Below are positions 42,645 to 53,291 of a DNA stretch of 64,000 nucleotides, piece by piece. Location: contig JAEVHH010000004.1 of NCBI GenBank assembly GCA_017607445.1, positions 2,728,001 to 2,792,000 on the forward strand, in the 5' to 3' direction. Numbering within the stretch: position 1 is the first letter of the stretch; every line of letters begins with the position of its first letter. The position numbers and the translations under genes are program-made. This stretch comes from Histoplasma ohiense. Lineage: Eukaryota; Ascomycota; Eurotiomycetes; Onygenales; Ajellomycetaceae. The notes below the pieces were generated by a model, which was not told the origin of the DNA, did not search any database, and saw only the letters and a program-made list of their open reading frames with translations.

Positions 42645-43975
42645 AATAAAATTTTTTTGCTTAACTGGGAAGTTTTAAATGGCAAAAAAATTCCATTTTC
42701 TTTTGCTCTTTCCTGGCCCCTTGCCCCTTTTATATCGCTCGTCTCGTCACTGTGGAGAGAGCTATGTGTGGCAAATCGTATGACTATATTTTCTTTCTTT
42801 TCTTTAGGATAGACGTGGCGATTTCCTTTGATATTCAGTCCAGGGACTTGCTCTGCATGTGAGGTTAAGGTAGCAATTATTTTGTTAAGAAGTAAAAACT
42901 GGGGTGAATAAAAAGGCAATCTAGCTTCTTCCTTGAGCACTTTGGTGAAAAAATCCGATGTACCCCCTTCTCTTGCTATTACCGGCCCTAGTTACATAGG
43001 AGAATGTCAAAACATTGCAAACGTCCAGTGAACTCCAAAATCGGCTTTTTGATGAAGCGTGTAGAGTCCTCCGTGTTGCAGTTGTGTACAACACAATAGA
43101 CGCTGAGATAACAGAAAAGAAGAAAATCGCACCTCATTTATGATAAGTAGTAAATGATCTGGATTAAACTGGTCTCATTTTCATTTTTCAAAACCATCAG
43201 CAGCAGCTAAATTGAACGAAAAAAATTACCAGCCATCACAGTAATCTTTATATGAAAATATGTGGATATTAACAAGGTATATTTTATTGCATTTTCATTG
43301 CAACAACTTCTATGGGTTTAATCCTTAGAACAAGAAGTTATGTATAACTAGCAGAGAATCATCTGATATAAGAAAAACTCCATAATAATCACGTACGCTT
43401 ATTCCCATCTTTTTTATTTTATTTTATTTCCTTTTTCAGTTTCTTTCTTGCTTGCTTCTCTCCATTTGTAGCACTGTCTCTAGTTTGAATCTTGAAATCT
43501 TGAATATTTATATGTATTTACAAATATATTTTGCTGCAACAAATCCCCAACTAATTTTAATCTTCGGTCCTCTTTCACACATTATGCTGCCATATTTATA
43601 CTGCTTTTCCATCTCTCTGCAGCGATTGGACTGCTCCTTGCTTTCCCATCCATTATAGTTCTCAAGTGGATCAAACCTGTGAGAGGGAAGATTTAGCATT
43701 GCACAGCTGAATCAACAAGCGTGTTGAAACTCATATCTCTACAAATGGTTTCTTATTGGCTAGCTTTAACCACTTATTATTATATTAATTTTGCCTCCAA
43801 TTATATATATATATATATATATATATTTAAAAAAGCTGATTTTATGGCATTGGAACACATCCAGCCCGCCTTAACAATAAACCGCTATTATATGCTTGTA
43901 CTCCGTCGCCACACAACTCCTTACATATCGAATCTTCCCAAAATGAGGTTGCTCAAAGCCAGCCCTCTGAGATTC
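42645..43975. other. convergent AT-rich intergenic region
   Basis: 1.3 kb between epimerase and SDR stop codons, strongly AT-rich, with an (AT)n tract at about 43802-43827. A near match to the TACTCCGTA motif (GTACTCCGTC) lies at 43899. No exon was supported. Confidence 0.5.
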
Positions 43976-45429
43976 CTATTTTGCTTTCCTACTCCTTCTC
44001 GACCCGGGGGTCTGCTGTTTGTTTCTGTTTCCCGGATCCGAGCCTGCTCCACCTCCAGCATCCACTCCAAAAGTGGAATTCGCTCTCTTTCGTTCAGTAC
44101 CCAAAGCCTCCCGTTCCTTCTTCTCAAGTGCACGGAGAATAGCACCCTCTTTCTCCCTCTGCTCAATCTGGCGAGAACTCAGTTCCCATAATTCCTTCGC
44201 TATCTTCTCATCCGTAACCTCTTTGCGCATGATGTCCCGTTCCTTGCATTCCTTGATTAGTTTCCCTCCAGCGAGGCCAGCACTAACCCCGACTCCACCA
44301 ATATTCGCTGCGGGAGCTCCAAGAACAATGTCCATTGCAGCCATCAAAAAGCTTTGTGACCCTTGCTGTGGAGATTTTAAAACAAGCCACCAAATGGGCC
44401 ATGTTATTAGGTAGATGAGAAGACCTAATAATGAACCACCTGTTATCCAGCGTCGTGTGCCGGGGGTACGCGAAAAGCCCGGATCCACAACGAGAACGCG
44501 GGCATTGCAGGGCTGTTTATCTGGTCTATCAAATGCGGAAAGATGGGATTGGAAGGACTTAGCAAAGATCATTAGAGCGAGTTTCGACGTTGCATATAGG
44601 CCATTTTGATCTGCTTTAGTATTGCTACCGGTTTTATTATTTATTATCTCATTGACAGGTTTCGAATTGCGCGCTGACGCTTTAGAAGACGTATGATTGG
44701 AAGAAGCCGTACGCATGGTCCTATATTCGAGGGTTTTCAAGTCCAATTTTGCGCCAATGTAGCTTGAGCAAGTTCCGATTATCACTCTGACATCTCGATC
44801 TGCGGGTTGGGCGCGCAGTGAAGGGCTTAAAATACTGAGAAGGTGGTAATTGGCAAGGTAATTGATTTGCCACTCCTCATCTAAGCAATCTATAGTCGTT
44901 CGAGGGTTCGCGTGGGAGGGTTTTATAGTAGTGGCACAGAGGATAACCATATCCAGTCGCCGAGGTGGAGCATTATCAATCCACTTTGTAGCAAAGGTTC
45001 GTATGGAATATAAAGACGAAAGATCAACTTGCTCGGCATAGATGAGCTGGTTACCAGTAGCGTTCCGGAGGTCGTCGATGTAGTCAACAAGGAAAGGATC
45101 AGAGGGCGCATGTCGTGTGAGAAGAATGAGTTGCGCGCCTTGGGAAGCTAGGCTTTGTGCAATTGAAGCTCCAATTCCTGATGTACCGCCCTAGAAGCAA
45201 AAATATAAGATGGGTGTAAAAATTGGCTTTGAGGATAAATGCATTGGCATACTGTTATCATGACTACTTTAGAGTGCATCAGACGCTCCGAAGTATTCCT
45301 TGCGCCTCCAAAGTAGCGTTTCAACAGGACGATGAGGGCGACCGCCGGGGCCGTCTTCAATATTGGGACTGCATATGGGATGCTCGAGATACCATCGACC
45401 ACCGAGTGTGCCAGGAGAGGGACCGGCAT
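43976..45429 (-). CDS. membrane-associated short-chain dehydrogenase/reductase
   Basis: Two exons, complement(join(43976..45190,45253..45429)), 463 residues. The N-terminus carries a hydrophobic segment (AVPILKTAPAVALIVLLKRY), then the cofactor motif TGGTSGIG assembled across the intron. The catalytic pair is YATSKLALMIF (Y-x3-K). A second strongly hydrophobic stretch (LLGLLIYLITWPIWWLVLK) follows the SDR core, and a charged coiled-coil-like tail ends in basic residues (SRRSRKAK). SDRs of this shape (retinol-dehydrogenase/Env9-like) often act on lipids at the ER or lipid droplets; the substrate here is unknown. An insert of about 30 residues between the active-site Ser region and Tyr (SSNHTSSKASARN) is longer than usual. 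It faces the G-patch gene head-to-head. Confidence 0.88.
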
Positions 45430-45675
45430 TATGGAATACGTCTCCAGCTATGGTAGCGGCCCCGGGAGAATGCCTGCCTACATACAGGCGTTTGAATTTA
45501 ACTCCTCGTCATCTGTTGGTTAGAATATTACGTCAGCAGTCCATGCGCGCGCTAATTAGTTAGCGCGCATCCATCGTCGATCTGCCAACGCCACCGAAGC
45601 TCAACTCTCCACTGTGACGACTTTGTGGTCCAGGAATTGGGGGGAGGGGAGAATATAAACAATAAATGGCTGAAA
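45430..45675. promoter_or_regulatory. bidirectional promoter SDR / G-patch gene
   Basis: Only 246 bp separate the divergent start codons. It contains an inverted GCGCGCTAATTAGTTAGCGCGC at 45546-45567: two GCGCGCTAA arms around TTAG, a candidate symmetric regulatory site. Confidence 0.5.
45546..45567. repeat. 22-bp near-perfect inverted repeat in a divergent promoter
   Basis: The arms GCGCGCTAA and TTAGCGCGC are exact reverse complements and are separated by four bases. The site lies about 110 bp from each start codon, midway between the SDR and G-patch genes. Confidence 0.75.
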
Positions 45676-46404
45676 ATGTCATACGACGATGATGAATACT
45701 TCGTCTCTCTCTCAGGCCAGCGAGTCTTTGGAGCCGGTATCAAGAGAAAACGAGTCCATTTCATCCCCTCTAGCGAAACATCTGCTAGTGTTATATCCTC
45801 CTCACCACAAGAGGCATCTAGCTTTAGCACACCAAATACTTTTTCGATCGGCGACAGGTACCTATCAATCGTCCTTCCTTCCTCATCAGACGCTGGGAAG
45901 TCGAAACTTCACCAAACATCAACCACCACATCCATATCCACCAAACCAACCTGCGAAATTTGTGACCTACTGCTTCCACCGTTCCCTTCTCCGTCTCTAG
46001 ATTCCTCTTCCTCCTCCAGCCAGATGACAAAATATACCTCGAATCCCCATGAGGCCACTCTTGCGCACCAAGTTTGCCTCCCGCACTCCCACCCGCCTTC
46101 CGCCATCGACCGCACACGAACAGGCTTCAAGTATCTTTCAGCACAAGGCTGGGATCCAGATTCGCGTCTGGGCCTAGGCCCTCAGGGCCAGGGTATCGTG
46201 GTGCCACTGAAACCTAGGGTAAAGCACGATACACTTGGCCTAGGCGTTAAGCAACCAGAGAAGGCGAAGCAGGTGAAGACAAGGGTGGAGAAGCTGAATG
46301 CAAAGCAGGTGAGGAAGATGGAGGTAGAGGGGAAGAAGAAGAGAGAAAAATTGAGGGAGATGTTTTATGCGAGCTACGATATTGAGAAGTATTTAGGGAG
46401 TTAA
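45676..46404 (+). CDS. G-patch domain protein
   Basis: Single-exon gene of 242 residues starting MSYDDDEYF; an in-frame upstream extension from 45625 lacks an ATG. The G-patch-like region is at about residues 150-190: GFKYLSAQGWDPDSRLGLGP, then GQGIVVPLKPRVKHDTLGLG. G-patch motifs recruit and activate DEAH helicases such as Prp2, Prp43 or DHX15. The rest is a Ser/Thr-rich N-terminal region and a very basic C-terminal helix (KKREKLREMFYASYDIEKYL). A GPANK1-like or Prp43-cofactor role is an inference. The window also holds PRP22, another DEAH helicase, but no link is implied. Confidence 0.8.
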   Translation: MSYDDDEYFVSLSGQRVFGAGIKRKRVHFIPSSETSASVISSSPQEASSFSTPNTFSIGDRYLSIVLPSSSDAGKSKLHQTSTTTSISTKPTCEICDLLLPPFPSPSLDSSSSSSQMTKYTSNPHEATLAHQVCLPHSHPPSAIDRTRTGFKYLSAQGWDPDSRLGLGPQGQGIVVPLKPRVKHDTLGLGVKQPEKAKQVKTRVEKLNAKQVRKMEVEGKKKREKLREMFYASYDIEKYLGS

Positions 46405-46900
46405 TTGCATTTATGTGTATGAGGAAACTATAATATGATGGGATGTGAAGGTTGTGTGTCTGACAGAAGAGGGTTGTATGATGTTCTCATGTGTATTATA
46501 TTGATACCACTTTGTTTTTTTCTAGCTTGCTTTGGTTTGGCTAGGATCCCAGCTGTATGATTAAAAGGCGCACTGTGAGATAAAGAGTCGAGAATATACT
46601 ATTAAAACTGCTCCCTTCGAAGGAACATCGTTATCAAAACTACTCTGTAGCGAGCTCCTGTTCAACATCACAGTACTATTGATTTAACTAAGGATTTTAC
46701 ATTGGAAAAATCGGGGATGAAATACACATTAACTCCCACCTGATGGACCCGCGCTAATTCTATGCTGAATGGATTTAGAAAGGGGATAAAAATTAAAAGA
46801 AGAAAACACTTGGAAGTCGTCCGGCGAGCAGGCATTCGGAGTAACACAGAGAGGGCGACGAAAAGTAGCTCTAGTAAATGGGATATTGTTTTTCCTCTAA
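46405..46900. other. convergent 3' intergenic region
   Basis: 0.5 kb between the G-patch and SEC1 stop codons. It is AT-rich and no feature was recognised. Confidence 0.5.
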
Positions 46901-49447
46901 TTACTTAAAGAAATTTCGCTTCTTCTTCTCCTTCTCCTTCTCCTTGTCTTTCTCCTTCTCTTTTTTCCCTAATTTGTGACTGGATGCAACCGGTAGTACG
47001 GCAGGTTTGAACGGTTGGCCTGCAGCACCGTTCGGTGATCTGTGCGGAGCATCTCTGGAGCTAATAGTCATAGAAGCTAGCCCACCAGTCGGAGGAACTG
47101 GAGGCTGCTGCGGTGCGGGTTTCTCAAAGAGATGTGCAGGGGCCTTTGGTGCAGGACGATCCGCGGGGAGATCCAATCGGCGTTTGTCGACGCTGAGATC
47201 TCCAAGTTGACGTAAAAAGAGTTTCGGTGTGAGCATATGAGATGTAGCTAGGTATATGTCTTTAGAAGAGATTCTGGCGAATTCATAGCAAGCACGAGCC
47301 TCAGAAAACGTCGCACCGCCAGCCATGAAGAGAATGATTCTTTGGCGGGGCTCCGCTGCCGATGGCCGGGTACGGGCCCAGGTTGGTTTTGCACTTCGAA
47401 GAGATGCCTGGGAAGCATTATCTTGACCTATTGTGCCGTCTGGGTCGAGGTGGGGCCGAGTATATGGGAAAATTGTAGTGTCTAAAGTTCCTTTGTTCTG
47501 TTCTTCCAGTAAGAATTTCAGGTTAGGCTGAAATCGAGAAAGGCTCGTGTCATCTTCTGTCGTTTGAGTGGGAACTTTTCGGGGAAATAAAGGCTCAGGT
47601 TTTGGTTTCGAGTCCTTAAGTGGCTTTTCTACTCTTGCGCCCAATAGGTCGAGGTTATATATGACCTCACCATCCTGTGGTGGAAGCTGGGAGTGAGCAA
47701 GGAGCTTTTTTATATCGCCTGGCAGAAGTCCATCCCTGTAGAGCAAATAAAGAAGAATTAACCTCAGGCGATCTGACGGTCCAACGCAATCTTCGTCTAA
47801 TAGGCGAACTAGCTGATCGGCAAGATGTTTAGGTTTCCGGTAATCTTCGTCCAAACCTGTGGAAAGTGACTACTGCAAGTTTAGTCGGCGAAGACAATTA
47901 TTATAATGTTCAAACAAAAGGGGGTGAACTTGTACCTGCTCAACAGAAGCAACTTCCACTAATTTCCGCTCCTGAAACAGCCTCATACACTCCTGTGCCA
48001 TATTAAGATGTAGCGTATATGCGTTTTTTCCCTCTGTAAATTCCGATAACCCAGCAATCATGTCTTTAACAGTGTTGAGGTTTGCAGTAGCCCCACTTCG
48101 AATTTAAATCCACGTAAGTAAGAGAGACGCAGCGTATAGTAAGGAGCTAGCTAAGGTTGTAACTCACCTCTCGTTGAACTGGGGGTTATCCGCTCGGAAT
48201 TTATTGAAATCATCAACGAGTTTCCCCAGAAGATCCTTCATGTGCAAATGCCTGCTGTCAATCCAAATTCTATCATGTTCACGTATCTCCATTTCCTTAA
48301 CTTCCTCATTTGGTTGTCCCTCGTTTAGTGTAGTTTTGTAGGTTACTTTATCTCCTTCCTTTATAGGCAGTAGATCATGTGCCATAGCTTGATATGTAAA
48401 TTCATGAAGTAAAGGGGCGTAGATATCCATTGATCGATCTAAGATATATAGTACTCCACGCGGTCGCGGCGAGGGCGCGGGGTAATCATCGTGATTTTTT
48501 GCGTATTCATCCAGCTGATCTTGCACAAACCGCGCTAGATGAGAGCAGAGGACACTTGCTTCGTGTATTGGAGTTTTCGGCCGATAATATCGGACTATCG
48601 GGTACTCGCCAAGTGAAACACATATCGATACAATCTAAGCGGTTCGTATATTAATTATGTGTCGAAAAGATCTTCTCTAGAAAGGCACTAACCTTTTGTG
48701 CCAAATCGTCAAGATGAGGCCTGATCAAATTGTTGCAGGCAGGGTGAAAGAGGGTCGGAAAGCTCCAAGGGTCCCTGAATATAGCGACATGGGATTCTCT
48801 TGGGAAAAAATTAATATTCATAACACGGAAGTCAGCGATTTGATCTCGAGCCATGGGTGATTTTTCTATCCTGTGGCGCAGCTGAGGGTCGAGATCTACA
48901 TCCACTGTTAGAACGCATTTGCTAAGTCCCGACTTTCAACAGGCTGACTTGAAATCCAAACCAAAAATGATTTCTTGTACCGCCGGCGCTCGAAATCTGC
49001 CATAACACAGTCCACGATATGGGGCAACGGCGACAGTATATAAACGGCATCAAGTTCCTTATTCATGGGACGTCGGGCTTCTATCTGTTCAACATCTTCC
49101 AGCTCTCAGTGCAAAGCCCATTAACGTTGAAAGCCACAGGCCGGAATGCTTACTCGTAACATTCTCTTTCAAGATATCATCTTCCTTAACTGCATTATCG
49201 ATGAGCTTCTTGCTACCTTCGTCCAACACAAGGACTTTCCACTACAAACCAATGCCCGGTCAATAAAGACTCTTCTTGTGGAAGGAGAAACGAGGAGTCG
49301 CTCACGTCTCTGCCGCCAGTAAAGCGAATAGTGTCCAGGATAGCTGAGAGAAATGAGGTTAGCGATATATAGCAGATACCAAAGGATTCCAGGTAAGGGA
49401 GCAAGCTGCCTACCTCTGCGCTGGATCTCAATCAAGGAAGAGTCCAT
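46901..49447 (-). CDS. SEC1: SEC1/Munc18 family exocytic SNARE regulator
   Basis: SEC1 binds assembled syntaxin (Sso)-Sec9-Snc SNARE bundles at the plasma membrane and promotes vesicle fusion at growth sites. Eight exons, complement(join(46901..47869,47936..48095,48168..48634,48693..48904,48949..49104,49154..49241,49306..49343,49414..49447)), 707 residues in one frame. The start is MDSSLIEIQRR, then LDTIRFTGGRDWKVLVLDEG. SM-family blocks include YILSPLPHIVDCVMADF, RDQIADFRVMNINFFPRES, RPRGVLYILDRSMDIYAPLL and HEFTYQAMAHDLLPI. Near the C-terminus are RIILFMAGGATFSEARACYE and TPKLFLRQLGDL. After that a Pro-rich, then Lys/Glu-rich tail (KEKEKDKEKEKEKKKRNFFK) extends beyond the SM core. The 44-nt intron at 48905-48948 has a weak GTCAGC donor. 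SEC1 and SUV3 are divergent with 327 bp between starts. Confidence 0.96.
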
Positions 49448-49774
49448 TCTGTCTGGGTCAGCGAGCGTGAAGCATGGGAACCGGGCCCGACAGTGTTGGC
49501 ACCAGATGGACCAAAATTATAAAATATTTCCTAAGTTCAAACCTACTAGTAAGAAGGAGGCCGCAACAGAATGCGTTCAATGCCCCACCAGCAAACATGG
49601 CGGAGTTGAGGCGCGTCTCGGAACCCCTGTTTTTCCATTCCGTAGATTTTTTTAAACTCCAACTCCATCTCCATGCTTTGCCGTTCGGGCTTGCAACAGC
49701 AATTATTTGAGTATTATTGTTAGGAAAACGCAAATCCCACTTCTGGGGGGTTGTCTATCTTTCGCATTTCGAGC
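49448..49774. promoter_or_regulatory. shared upstream region SEC1 / SUV3
   Basis: 327 bp between divergent start codons, presumably carrying both promoters. No exon or clear motif recognised beyond a T6 run near 49653. Confidence 0.45.
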
Positions 49775-52189
49775 ATGCAAGTATGGCGGACGCCGACTCC
49801 AACAGGCCAATACCTCCTTGGTGCCTTCAAACCTGTAGTTTTGTCGTTGGGCCGGACTTTCAGCACAACTTCTGCATGGCAAAGGTCAAAAAATAAAGCC
49901 AAAAAACAAGCAACGGCATCAAGGTCGCAGGTTATAGAACCCACAATCACTGGTTCGACGGTGTTAGAAAAAGTACGGGTTTACTTCAAACGAAAACCAT
50001 TACTAAACCCCGGCTAACACTTCTTTCCATCTAGCAGACGCAAACGAGACTCCCACCGCACATTCGGGGACGGAATGCAAGGCGCTCAGCGACGGCAAAA
50101 GCTGGGAACTTAGCATCGGTGGTTCTAACCGCTGCGTCTGCGGTTCGGCTTGGGTTCGAACGACAAGGTCACATCCCGGTTCGGTGGGCGAAGTTTGAGG
50201 AATTCGTAACACGGGCTGTTAAGGAAGAAAATCTGTCTCATCTGAGCGCAGAGGACTCGGAGGCCATCAACTTCAGAACAAGACTTGAACGAGCTTTCGT
50301 CGATTCAGGGGCGGCAGAATTGACCAAAACGCTGAAACGAGAGTTCAAAATTTACAACTATGATGTCACATTCTCTTCAAACCTCAATGCACAGAGGGCG
50401 TTAGCAGACCTGCGCAATCCAACAGAATGGTACCCAGCTGCTCGCAGCCTACATCGCACTATCCATCTTCACGTCGGCCCGACCAATTCGGGCAAAACCT
50501 ATCGTGCACTAAAACGACTCGAAACGGCCAAGACTGGATTTTATGCCGGGCCCCTAAGGCTTCTCGCTCATGAAATCTATACTCGTCTCAATGCAAAAGG
50601 GATACCATGTGGCCTCGTAACTGGTGATGAGGTTAGAATCTCACAGGATCAAGTTCCGGGAATATTCAGCAATACCGTCGAAATGGTTCCTTTAGGGCAA
50701 GATGTTGAAGTCGGGGTTATTGACGAAATCCAAATGATTGCGGACCCTCATAGAGGTTGGGCTTGGACACGGGCATTGCTAGGCGCGCGGGCCCACGAGC
50801 TGCATCTTTGTGGAGAAGAAAGGGTTGTACCACTGATTCGCGATTTAGCTGGCTTGATGGGGGATAAGCTTGAGATTCATCACTACGAGCGGCTCAACCC
50901 ATTGAAAGCCATGAACAGAAGTCTGAAGGGGAATTTATCAAATCTTCAAAAAGGGGATTGCGTCGTTGCGTTTTCCCGTATCGGCATTCATGGGTTGAAA
51001 CAAGATATCGAAAAGGCAACTGGGCGGAGGGCTGCCATTGTTTACGGCAGCCTACCCGCGGAAATTCGGTCACAACAAGCAGACTTATTTAACGATCCTA
51101 ATAACGACTACGACTTTCTTGTTGCCAGCGATGCTATTGGCATGGGCCTCAACTTGTAAATACCCTTTTCTTTCATTTTGATTTTTTTGACTATTTACTC
51201 ACATTCTATTAAGGAGCTGTAAACGAATTATTTTCGAGTCGGTGGTACGAAAATTGCCAACAGGGTTGACTCGGCTTTCCGTATCGCAGGTTAAACAAAT
51301 TGGAGGTCGTGCCGGTCGATATCGTTCAGCAACAGATTCGAGGAACGTAAAAGGGTCCGGAGTGGCCGACTCAGCCAAGAACGCAGAGACAAATGTTGGA
51401 TTTGTGACTTCCCTCGAAGATGTGGACCTCCCTTACATTCGGAAAGCCTTGAACACCGAACCAGAGCCAATCCTCTCCGCTGGGTTGTTACCTCCAGATT
51501 ATATTATTAAAGGCTTTTCAGAGCACTTCCCGGCTAACACTCCCTTCGCATATATCCTACAACGCTTGCACAACATAGCGCAAGTGGATCCCAACTTTTT
51601 CCTTAACGACTGCCAAAGCCATGCTGAGGCTGCAGAAGCAATTGACAGCGTAAAAGGGCTTAGCATGGATGACAAACTCGTTTTTCTCTCGGCGCCAACT
51701 CACATGAGAGATCCTCAGATGAGTACTATTTTCAAGGAATTTGTGCGCTGTGTGGCGGAGAATAGGAGTGGCGACCTTCTCGAAATTGGCGACTTGCCCA
51801 TTGATATTCTTGATAAACCAGTTTCAGGCGACAAAAGCTATCTCGCCACTCTCGAAACCCTACATCGATCTCTAGTCCTCTACCTTTGGTTAAGCTACAG
51901 ATGCGGAGGCGTTTTTACCAACCGAGCGCTTGCTACCCATGTCAAAGCGTTAACTGAAATAAAAATGGATAGAGCTTTGACTGAATTTTCGGCAAATCGA
52001 CAACTACGGAAAGCTACTTCGCTTAGGAGACTATATGCTTTGAAACTTCAGACGGAAATGCGGGAAAAAGCATTTGCTGATGAATCTGAAGGCGTAGATA
52101 TCGATCTCGAAAACATTCCGGCAGCAGAAGTGTGGGATGATATGCCCAAGCAGAAAGAATTATTGGGAGCTTCGTCTGCGACGTCCTAG
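49775..52189 (+). CDS. SUV3: mitochondrial ATP-dependent RNA helicase SUV3
   Basis: SUV3 is the helicase subunit of the mitochondrial RNA degradosome, partnering with the exoribonuclease Dss1. Three exons, join(49775..49972,50038..51155,51214..52189), 763 residues. An N-terminal presequence with GRTFSTTSAWQR precedes the first intron. Motif I is VGPTNSGKTYRAL near residue 213, motif II VIDEIQM (a DEIQ box, as in SUV3 instead of DEAD), then GERVVPLIRDL-like GEERVVPLIRDLA, DCVVAFSRIGIHGLK, IVYGSLPAEIRSQQ, SDAIGMGLNL and VSQVKQIGGRAGRY (motif VI). The C-terminal SUV3_C-type helical part (about 560-740) includes RCGGVFTNRALATHVKALTE. The GTACGG donor of intron 1 was chosen over the nearby GTTTAC because it keeps an open frame (VLEK to TQTRLPPH). 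Confidence 0.96.
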
Positions 52190-53291
52190 AAACGAATACG
52201 GGTAGTTAGCAGGCTGGATATCGTATTTATCCTATTCCCAACTGCCCTCGCTCTTTTGCCCGTTTGCGGATCGACCTCCAAATGCAAGGGGTCACCCTCA
52301 AAGATGCCAGTTTTCAGGACCAGCAAAACGCAGCGACATTGAATCTTAACAATTCAGCCTTCTAGATACCTTACCTTGGTCGTTCCGCCAACATTTGCAG
52401 ATACATACATGCAATAACGTTATAAAAGCCACATGATTCAACTCGGTAGAGTCCCACCCCATCGGCAATTATTGCTCTGAGGAACTATCCCATTTCATAT
52501 CCATATCACGACAGGACTCACTTTCAATCTCGTTTTACGATTTGTGATCCCGGAATACCGTCCGGGCAACCCCTGCCCATCTCCAAACAACAAAATGACA
52601 TGCCTTAACGATATCCCCTGCTTCTCCTTAGCGATCCACCAAACCACTGTGATAGAATTTCTGCAAAATTTTCCTATTGTTCCCTTCGTCATTTATTTAA
52701 CACTGATAGATATCTTATTTTCCCTGTCTTCTTATTATTGGCGCACTGTTGCATTACCATCCATCTGTACAATAATTCTGGGATTCATTTTTGGGAGTTC
52801 TGCGACACTCCACATTCGCGATCGGAAAGGCCAGTTTCACATATTGCATATGATAGTGTATGGAATTTTTTTCACTTTCACATAGTTAATTGCCGGACGA
52901 CAGGTATACCCAAGTCAGAATTGAAATTATGGAGTTTGAAAGTTGACACTTGCTTTCAATCCTGCATAACCCTACTTCCTCCTATAGATTGAAATTCCAC
53001 CTCATGTAGCAAAACTCCACGCTACAAATTCGCTGGGCAGAATATTTAATAAACCGAATGAAGTTTTCATTAGGTATATGAGCTGTGGCATGTACATGTA
53101 TGTATGTACTGTACATTACATACAGTACATGTATCTCCCTTGGCGCTTTTGGTGGCAATAAAACTAAGCATCCGGAGATCGCAACAACAATGTTCCGCCG
53201 CAATCGACTTTAGGAAGGGAGTGATTTCTACCCGCTCTCTACTCTGCTCAAAGACATTTTGAATCAAAACCTCTTGAGTCCTTGCATCAGC
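52190..53291. other. intergenic region SUV3 / PRP22
   Basis: 1.1 kb, tandem orientation. An open frame at 52594-52885 encodes two hydrophobic stretches but has AT-rich composition and no recognisable family. A perfect 9-bp inverted repeat lies at 53105-53129 upstream of PRP22. Confidence 0.45.
53105..53129. repeat. inverted repeat TGTACTGTA-N7-TACAGTACA
   Basis: Perfect 9-bp arms with a CATTACA loop, about 165 bp before the PRP22 ATG, embedded in a longer TACATGTATG-rich stretch. It could form a hairpin in DNA or in the 5' leader RNA, or serve as a dimeric factor site. Confidence 0.8.

Noticed and set aside
52594..52885. Short hydrophobic open frame after SUV3
   Set aside because: Hydrophobicity follows from the T-rich sequence; no family resemblance and no splice partners.
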